DNA of 10,863 bases from an uncultured Bacteroidales bacterium (GTDB lineage: Bacteria > Bacteroidota > Bacteroidia > Bacteroidales > UBA932): contig CALCHD010000197.1 of the NCBI GenBank assembly GCA_937901105.1, forward strand, positions 1 through 10,863. The letters are read 5' to 3'. Shown in pieces: positions 7,201 through 10,863 of this stretch. The position numbers and the translations under genes were made by a program. The first letter of the stretch is position 1. Each line of letters opens with the position of its first letter. The notes beneath the pieces were generated by a model. The model ran no database searches. It was not told the DNA's origin and saw only the letters and a list, made by a program, of their open reading frames with translations.

Positions 7201-7806
7201 CCAATGCGCCTGAGCATTCAGCACCTGATCCGATTGAAGCAGCGTGGCGTTGAGGGATGGGAAGACAAGTTTGAGGATGTTGCCAATTCTATATTGGAGC
7301 AGATTGATATTCTATCGGAGACAGCGTCGGAGTTCTCAAGTTTTGCAAAATTCTACTATGAGGAGAATACCGTCATAGATCTTGCAGAGCTTATCAATGA
7401 CCAGAGGGTGTTCTTTGATACAAGGGACAATATAAAGATCATCTACACGTACAGTCATAGGGACTGCATGGTGAATGTGAAGAAAGGACAGATTATAAGG
7501 GTGCTTGTAAACCTTGTTTCAAATGCTATCCAGGCACTTGAAGACAAGGGAGGGTATATCCGCATTTCTCTTGGAGAGGAGGATGGCTGGTATGTTGTAT
7601 CTATAGAGGATAACGGACCTGGAGTAAAACCGGAAGATGAGCACAAGCTGTTCAAGCCTAACTTTACTACCAAGAGCAGCGGTACAGGCCTTGGCCTTGC
7701 AATCTGCCGCAATATAATTGAGCAGAGCGGCGGCAGGATTTCATACAGGCGCTCGGAGCTGGGCGGCGCGTGCTTCTCGTTCAGATTGCCGGTGTATTCT
7801 GAGTAA
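4219..7806 (+). CDS. Large NtrY-like membrane sensor histidine kinase
   Basis: This 1195-residue histidine kinase has a complete transmitter: a HAMP-like linker (about 912-965), the H-box IAHEIKNPLTPMRLS with phospho-acceptor His987, an N-box with Asn1098 and Asn1102, G1 DNGPG (1131-1135), an F-box around Phe1145, and G2 GTGLGLA (1155-1161). The HEIKNPLTP form is typical of NtrY-like kinases. The sensory half is unusual. I count about ten membrane segments (near 24-43, 238-254, 258-278, 300-322, 341-363, 383-407, 422-442, 679-702, 724-748, 892-914). These give three extracytoplasmic regions: 44-237, 443-678 and 749-891. The last contains NTQATVNLFDPHGRLVRS, reminiscent of a PAS/Cache-type sensor. 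The basic cytoplasmic loop at 703-723 fits the topology. No response regulator is nearby, so it is an orphan here. It lies 9 bases after rlmH, suggesting one transcript. Kinase identity is certain; the ligand and partner are unknown. Confidence 0.93.
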   Translation: MEKFAEDIKMVLRSAGIWLHRRRTAVLTALAVMLGVLSYFVVPSGLEIQKEAERLEKKVHGRQEILQGYVQQALELPVDQWMRFEDFPDDMVIYRYNADTLQSWVNQFPVANDEVDVLTLWYRINHLNSRSLYNAPLAYLTEQEQYVNLGSAWYVVKVYRKDAVKVISGLRIKTEYLSNNTILSSRVNPLLGVDRRMTINPVTFDEGAVVRGLDGGVLFSLNDEFRSNFSGASVPLRWIAILIFCAALYSFVYSRRTFRALALYLLGLTGLRAMCFGLTPALRFSSELFSPTLYADVGLFSSFGNFLLNNLYVTLAALGVYLLRKKINSLYRHAGKWGKRGILALFAVFVSALMFYINYVFTSLINNSSIVLELYRLEELSIYSIVAYASYAMLFVALLFSIQMTLPMLPYARRQSILRPRNLLVFIALVSLYTMLVVGSLGFRKEREVSNVWSNKLTVERDIALELQLRSMEEKLTKDPIIGAMVSMQQVNLIRSRMEELYLKGVNQKYKLVISICRPNDMLFDGRWQQMADCSSLFEDMLQGGVPLADGSNFFFLNNYSGRVNYLGVLRYSTLLGPVTLYIELESRYTRDAMGYTAVLFGYKASDNVNMPKAYSYAKYIDNSLVIYKGRYVYPMVCNPDSYPLGASVVKEDKYLHFVTRFDNGNIIIITREQRNVYHYLVSFSYLMLFYAGFAFVFVRGRNIGRRSMRIRLPKNSFRRKITYLITTTLVVSLICMGFGSVLFCLNYYRENNRTQMEERMQSLQQTLNDLCKYAEDYRYINNSNVLQAVERISKNTQATVNLFDPHGRLVRSTQPELFDRYLLASRINPDAYYQLVHENRMQVISSERLGEMEYSSLYAPVYNVDGKLVAIANIPYFEKDSYIAGDISSILATIVNIYILLVLAAIFGGTALANQLSKPLAEIGRKMKLIDVSKKAEHLNYRKKDELGELVGAYNKMVDALEESTQKLAQTEREQAWSEMARQIAHEIKNPLTPMRLSIQHLIRLKQRGVEGWEDKFEDVANSILEQIDILSETASEFSSFAKFYYEENTVIDLAELINDQRVFFDTRDNIKIIYTYSHRDCMVNVKKGQIIRVLVNLVSNAIQALEDKGGYIRISLGEEDGWYVVSIEDNGPGVKPEDEHKLFKPNFTTKSSGTGLGLAICRNIIEQSGGRISYRRSELGGACFSFRLPVYSE

Positions 7807-7817
7807 AATACAGTAGA

Positions 7818-7840
7818 GCTGGCTGAGGAGGTTGGCCAGC
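7818..7840. other. Small inverted repeat after the histidine kinase
   Basis: Arms GCTGGC (7818-7823) and GCCAGC (7835-7840) can pair around an 11-base loop, 11 bases after the kinase stop codon. There is no T-run, so it is not a terminator by itself; it may stabilise the mRNA end, or be chance. Confidence 0.35.
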
Positions 7841-7861
7841 AGGCGCCTTATGTAAAATTTA

Positions 7862-7900
7862 CCCCCGCCAGAGTTATTTCTGACGGGGGATTTCTATCTC
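7862..7900. terminator. Hairpin between convergent kinase and der genes, probable shared terminator
   Basis: An 11-bp stem, CCCCCGCCAGA (7862-7872) with TCTGACGGGGG (7879-7889), has a 6-base loop. On the plus strand one pair is a C/A mismatch; on the minus strand it becomes a G-U wobble, so the hairpin is slightly more stable in der mRNA. The plus side has a broken T-rich tail after the hairpin (7891-7900). The minus side has only a short run of four T within AAATTTTAC. Position between two convergent genes supports termination from both sides, with weak tails. The rest of 7807-7924 shows no ORF or other element. Confidence 0.6.
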
Positions 7901-7924
7901 TATGGTGTTAGAGCCTTTATGCTC

Positions 7925-9238
7925 TTATTTCTGTCTCAAGAAGATCTGTACAGGAACTCCGTTGAAGTTGAAGTGCTCCCTGAGCCTGTTCTCCAGGAAG
8001 CGCTTGTAAGGTTCCCTGATGTACTGTGGAAGGTTACAGAAGAACGCGAATGAAGGGCTTGGGCTTGGAAGCTGGGTAATGTACTTGATCTTGATGTACT
8101 TGCCTTTCCATGCTGGTGGAGGGTAGTTCTCAATTTCAGGAAGCATTGCCTCGTTGAGCTGTGAGGTAGGGATCTTGCGTGAGTAGTTTTCGTATACCTC
8201 GGTTGCAGCCTTCAGCACGTCAAATATTCTCTGCTTGTTGATTACAGATGTAAAGATGATTGGAACATCGGTAAATGGAGCAATTCTGTTAAGGATCTCC
8301 TCCTTGAACTTCTTCATTGTATTGGTGTCCTTCTCAATGGCATCCCATTTGTTTACCACAATCACCACACCTTTCTTGTTCTTCTGGATAAGGTTGTAGA
8401 TTGCCATATCCTGTGCCTCAACGCCAGCCTGTGCGTCAATCATAAGGATACATACATCGGAGTTCTCAATTGAGCGTACAGCACGCATCACAGAGTAGAA
8501 CTCAAGGTCTTCCTTAACCCTGTTCTTCTTTCTCAAGCCTGCGGTGTCAACCAGCATGAAGTCGTATCCGAACTTGTTGTATCTGGTTGCAATGGAGTCT
8601 CTTGTTGTACCTGCAATGTTGGTTACAATGTTCCTGTCCTCTCCCAAGAGGGCATTGGTCATTGATGATTTGCCTACGTTAGGCTTTCCTACAATGGTGA
8701 TTCTTGGAATGGTGTCATCCTCGTGGTCAATCACAACATTGTTGTCATCGGGAAGAAGCTCGCAGATCTTGTCCAAAAGGTCGCCTGTGCCGCCGCCGCT
8801 TGCCGCTGCAATGCAGAAAGGCTCGCCCAGTCCAAGGGCATTGAACTCATATGCGCCGTACATCTTGTCACCTGTGTCAATCTTGTTTACTGCAAGGATT
8901 ACAGGTTTCTTGCATCTGCGGAGGATTGAAGCAATCTCTGAATCGTAGTCTGTGATGCCTGTTGCAACCTCGCACATGAACAGGATAACGTCTGCCTCCT
9001 CAATGGCAAGGGTTACCTGTTTGCGGATCTCTCCCTCAAAGATATCATCTGAATTGCTGGTGTAACCGCCTGTGTCTACAACAGAGAACTCTTTGCCGCA
9101 CCACTCGCTCTTGCCGTAGTGCCTGTCTCTGGTTACACCTGCAGTTTCATCAACAATGGCCTGCCTCATGCCTACAAGCCTGTTGAAAAGGGTTGATTTG
9201 CCTACATTAGGTCTTCCTACAATTGCTACAATTCCCAT
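7925..9238 (-). CDS. der: Ribosome biogenesis GTPase Der (EngA)
   Basis: Der is an essential GTPase with two consecutive G domains that acts late in 50S ribosomal subunit assembly. The 437-residue product has the standard length and layout. G domain 1 has P-loop GRPNVGKS (8-15), TAGVTRD (32-38), DTGG (55-58) and NKID (118-121). G domain 2 has P-loop GKPNVGKS (184-191), AGTTRD (209-214), DTAG (231-234) and NKWD (296-299). A KH-like RNA-binding domain (about 350-437) ends in VPVQIFLRQK. All key nucleotide-binding residues are intact. The start is well supported: MGIVAIVGRP begins the first G domain, and a GGAG Shine-Dalgarno lies 5 bases upstream, one of the few clear ones in this window. It is the last gene of the prs-nadE-small protein-der operon, 12 bases after the small Cys-rich gene. 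Confidence 0.97.
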   Translation of the reverse strand: MGIVAIVGRPNVGKSTLFNRLVGMRQAIVDETAGVTRDRHYGKSEWCGKEFSVVDTGGYTSNSDDIFEGEIRKQVTLAIEEADVILFMCEVATGITDYDSEIASILRRCKKPVILAVNKIDTGDKMYGAYEFNALGLGEPFCIAAASGGGTGDLLDKICELLPDDNNVVIDHEDDTIPRITIVGKPNVGKSSMTNALLGEDRNIVTNIAGTTRDSIATRYNKFGYDFMLVDTAGLRKKNRVKEDLEFYSVMRAVRSIENSDVCILMIDAQAGVEAQDMAIYNLIQKNKKGVVIVVNKWDAIEKDTNTMKKFKEEILNRIAPFTDVPIIFTSVINKQRIFDVLKAATEVYENYSRKIPTSQLNEAMLPEIENYPPPAWKGKYIKIKYITQLPSPSPSFAFFCNLPQYIREPYKRFLENRLREHFNFNGVPVQIFLRQK

Positions 9239-9247
9239 ATAATCTCC
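9239..9247 (-). promoter_or_regulatory. Ribosome binding site of der
   Basis: On the minus strand, GGAG (9247-9244) lies 5 bases before the der ATG, within the short gap after the upstream stop. A real Shine-Dalgarno fixes the start and suggests independent initiation rather than simple translational coupling. Confidence 0.6.
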
Positions 9248-9250
9248 AAT

Positions 9251-9493
9251 TTATGAGCAGCCCATTCCGCAGCTTCCGCAGTCCGAGTTGCACTCTCCAC
9301 TATTATTTTTTCTTTTTTTGCCCCAGAGCTTCTTTTCTTCCACTTTGGCGCATTGGATTCCCCGCTTGCGCATCTCCTTGTTATGCTCAATTTCGGTATC
9401 GGGGAACTTACCGTCTTTCTTGAATATGATGTTGAAGCAGAGCCCTATAACGCAAAGGCCTACAATGAACAAAGTAAACAGGAACAGTTTCAT
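9251..9493 (-). CDS. Small cysteine-rich membrane-anchored protein, unknown function
   Basis: This is an 80-residue product. Residues 2-24 form one hydrophobic helix (LFLFTLFIVGLCVIGLC), followed by a basic stretch (IIFKKDGKF). This could be an N-in anchor with the remainder outside, or a reverse-oriented anchor with a cytoplasmic tail; the positive-inside rule favours a cytoplasmic tail. The tail is strongly charged and ends in a Cys cluster: Cys68, 72, 75 and 79 in CNSDCGSCGMGC (pattern C-x3-C-x2-C-x3-C), plus Cys48 (GIQCAK). This spacing could bind Zn or an iron-sulfur cluster, or carry disulfides. I recall similar short uncharacterised membrane proteins in Bacteroidales with a KFPxTxxxxNKxMRKxGI motif, but cannot name a family. 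It lies 3 bases after nadE and 12 before der, clearly inside the operon, which supports that it is a real gene. Confidence 0.75.
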   Translation of the reverse strand: MKLFLFTLFIVGLCVIGLCFNIIFKKDGKFPDTEIEHNKEMRKRGIQCAKVEEKKLWGKKRKNNSGECNSDCGSCGMGCS

Positions 9494-9496
9494 CCT

Positions 9497-10339
9497 CTAC
9501 AAAAGCCACTTGTCTTTAAGGCCAAGAGGCTTCTCGCTAATGTTAAAAATAGGAGGAATCTGGGCAGCCTTGAAAGCAGCCCCTCTCTTCAACCTTACAA
9601 TTTTCTCAACAACATCTTTGTCTGCACCCTCTGCAATTACCTGTTCAGGGGTCTTGCCGCCCTCCTGCATTGCATAAAGGATAGAATCCAGAACCGGATA
9701 GTCTGGAAGTGAATCCGTATCTTTCTGGCCCTCCCTCAACTCTGCAGACGGAGCCTTGGTAATGGTAGAGACAGGAATCACAATGCCGTTTCTGTTAATG
9801 TAGTTTGCAAGTTCGTATACTTCACATTTATAGAGATCTGCAATTACCATGGCGGCACCTGCAAGATCTCCATATAATGTGCCGTAACCGGTGCTCAACT
9901 CGCTCTTGTTTGAAGTGTTGAGGAGTATTGCACCGAATTTATTTGAGTAGGCCATAAGGAGGGTTCCCCTGATTCTGGCCTGAAGGTTCTCTTCAGCAAC
10001 GTTCCATTTGTTGTCTGCACCAAACACAGGGGCAAGCTCTTTCATGAACTTGTTCCAGATTTTCCCGATAGGTACAATGTCATAGCTCATCTCAAGGTTG
10101 TCTGCAAGATCAACCGCATCCTGCACGGAGTGCACTGTAGAGAACTCGCTAGGCATAAGGAAGCCATGTACATTCTCCTTGCCAAGAGCCTCAACGGCCA
10201 AGGCGGCAACCACTGCAGAATCTATTCCTCCCGACAGTCCAAGGCAAACCTTGGTGGCACCGATGGAATGAATGAAATTGCGCAACCCCTCAACAAGGGT
10301 GCTGTGTACATCTTCTATCTGTAATTTTGGTGACAGCAT
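9497..10339 (-). CDS. nadE: NAD(+) synthase, single-domain (no glutaminase domain)
   Basis: NadE adenylates nicotinate adenine dinucleotide with ATP and amidates it to NAD, the final step of NAD synthesis. The 280-residue protein carries the N-type ATP pyrophosphatase loop SGGIDS (36-41), the NLQARIRG segment (118-125), NTSNKSELSTGYGTLYGD (141-158), and the KAPSAELR..QKDTDSLPDY region (195-214) that closes over the substrate. Its length matches the ammonia-using short form; there is no CN-hydrolase (glutaminase) domain, and an in-frame stop 15 bases upstream of the ATG rules out a longer N-terminus. The sequence nevertheless resembles the synthetase half of glutamine-dependent enzymes, so a separate glutaminase partner is possible. 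It lies 19 bases after the prs stop, with no promoter or terminator between. PRPP made by Prs feeds NAD synthesis upstream of this step, so the pairing makes metabolic sense. Confidence 0.94.
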   Translation of the reverse strand: MLSPKLQIEDVHSTLVEGLRNFIHSIGATKVCLGLSGGIDSAVVAALAVEALGKENVHGFLMPSEFSTVHSVQDAVDLADNLEMSYDIVPIGKIWNKFMKELAPVFGADNKWNVAEENLQARIRGTLLMAYSNKFGAILLNTSNKSELSTGYGTLYGDLAGAAMVIADLYKCEVYELANYINRNGIVIPVSTITKAPSAELREGQKDTDSLPDYPVLDSILYAMQEGGKTPEQVIAEGADKDVVEKIVRLKRGAAFKAAQIPPIFNISEKPLGLKDKWLL

Positions 10340-10358
10340 AACTGGAATGTTTTACTAT

Positions 10359-10664
10359 TTAGAATACAAATGAACCGCTGATTGACTTGTCTGTGTAAAC
10401 TTTGTTGATTATATCAGCAAACAGGTCTGCAACAGAGATAACCTTAATCTTGGATGTATCCTGACCCTCTTTAGCCCTCAAAGGAATAGTGTCAGATACA
10501 ACCAGCTCGCAAAGCTCTGATTTTGCAATGTTCTCATATGCAGCGCCGCTCAATACAGGGTGGGTTGCAACAGCTCTTACGCTTAGTGCACCTTTCTCTT
10601 TAAGCATGTTGGCAGCTTTGCAAAGGGTACCTGCTGTATCAACCATATCGTCTACGATAACAAC
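10359..10664 (-). CDS. prs: Ribose-phosphate pyrophosphokinase, C-terminal third only
   Basis: Prs makes PRPP from ribose 5-phosphate and ATP, for nucleotide, His/Trp and NAD synthesis. Only about 100 C-terminal residues of a protein usually near 310-320 long are present. They include the PRPP/ribose-phosphate binding loop VDDMVDTAGTLCKAA, then RAVATHPVLSGAAYENI, LVVSDTIPL, and the C-terminal SVADLFADIINKVY...SISGSF, all in family order. Upstream of VVIV the frame continues uninterrupted, but as an unrelated helicase sequence. The ATP-binding and catalytic N-terminal two thirds are therefore missing from this assembly and the fragment could not be active as shown. Both arginine codons here are AGN, as is common in the neighbouring genes, so this part belongs with nadE and der. 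The true gene is presumably intact in the organism. Confidence 0.88.
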   Translation of the reverse strand, partial: VVIVDDMVDTAGTLCKAANMLKEKGALSVRAVATHPVLSGAAYENIAKSELCELVVSDTIPLRAKEGQDTSKIKVISVADLFADIINKVYTDKSISGSFVF

Positions 10665-10667
10665 GGG
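10653..10667 (-). other. Chimeric junction between helicase and prs sequence
   Basis: Within one open frame, the sequence leaves a helicase motif (KGLEYPVVIV) and enters Prs (VVIVDDMVDTAG). The residues VVIV fit both families, so the break lies at about 10653-10667. Codon choice changes here: all six arginine codons on the helicase side are CGN (CGT or CGG) and CpG-containing codons are frequent. The Prs side uses AGA and AGG. An assembly or library chimera through a short shared stretch is the simplest reading. Confidence 0.8.
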
Positions 10668-10863
10668 ATATTCCAAGCCCTTGGACGAGTGCATCGTCAA
10701 AACTTTTACCGAATCTTCCCCACCGTTTTCGCTGTATTCAATTTTGTAATCCATATCCCGCAAACGGTCCAAAAATTCATGCACGCAAAGGGGCTCGGGG
10801 GTGGTCGTTTCTTCGATGAAACGGTTCATACGCCGAAGCGCGGACACACCGTTTGGACGGGAC
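10656..10863 (-). CDS. UvrD/AddA-like superfamily 1 helicase fragment (partial, both ends missing)
   Basis: The frame is open from the right edge (10863) to the junction, with about 65 residues that are not Prs. The end has helicase motif V, VKVLTMHSSKGLEYPVVIV, characteristic of UvrD/Rep/AddA-type DNA helicases, where it contacts nucleotide and DNA. The preceding segment (LRRMNRFIEE, then CVHEFLDRLRDM) resembles the helical 2B/1B-adjacent region of AddA- or UvrD-like proteins that comes just before motif V. A GTG at 10847 could be read as a start, but the coding similarity continues through it to the window edge, so I do not treat it as one. CpG-rich codon use differs from the rest of the window. 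Which helicase subfamily this is cannot be decided from so short a piece; source organism is probably different from the neighbouring operon. Confidence 0.7.

Noticed and set aside
8544..8948. Plus-strand frame of 134 codons opposite der.
   Set aside because: Shadow of the conserved GTPase; Der motifs on the minus strand account for the region.
9353..9712. Plus-strand frames opposite nadE and the small Cys-rich gene (also 9288-9677).
   Set aside because: They cross the boundary of two tightly packed minus-strand genes and show no recognisable domain, signal or promoter.
10359..10847. A genuine 162-residue helicase-PRPP synthetase fusion protein starting at GTG 10847.
   Set aside because: Both halves are fragments of larger enzymes, codon use differs on either side, and the helicase-like frame runs past the GTG to the window edge. 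A chimera is far more likely.

Overview
The window looks like chromosomal core DNA of a member of the Bacteroidota, most likely order Bacteroidales. I base this on a DUF4783 secreted protein next to rlmH, Bacteroidota-type promoters (a -7 box TAnnTTTG with a TTG-like -33 box), weak or absent Shine-Dalgarno sites, and lipoprotein transglutaminases with Bacteroidota-style signal peptides. No tRNA, rRNA, CRISPR array, transposase or phage gene was seen. No gene-free stretch exceeds 300 bases.

Layout, left to right. From 1 to 2463 on the minus strand lie two tandem, closely related lipoproteins with a transglutaminase-like cysteine-protease fold. The downstream copy is cut by the left edge just before its catalytic cysteine. 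From 2464 to 2622 there are two back-to-back minus-strand terminators and the promoter of the lipoprotein pair. Then come efp (elongation factor P) and a DUF4783 secreted protein, both minus. A 74-base divergent promoter region separates these from the plus-strand pair rlmH and a very large NtrY-like sensor histidine kinase (1195 residues, about ten membrane segments, three extracytoplasmic regions). A hairpin region (7807-7924) separates that pair from a convergent minus-strand operon. In transcription order this operon is prs (3' part only), nadE, a small cysteine-rich membrane protein, and der (engA).

Functionally, much of the window concerns translation and ribosomes: EF-P relieves polyproline stalling, RlmH methylates 23S rRNA helix 69, and Der assembles the 50S subunit. 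It also concerns NAD/PRPP metabolism (Prs makes PRPP, which feeds NAD synthesis, and NadE performs the last step). The kinase and the transglutaminase lipoproteins are envelope functions of unknown signal or substrate.

The most striking anomaly is at the right end. One uninterrupted reading frame starts as the motif V region of a UvrD/AddA-type helicase and switches, inside a shared VVIV stretch, into the C-terminal third of PRPP synthetase. Codon use changes at the same point. This is most likely an assembly chimera, or less likely a recombination scar, and should not be annotated as a new fusion enzyme. I found no convincing undescribed multi-gene system; the best small leads are the Cys-rich membrane protein and the histidine kinase.
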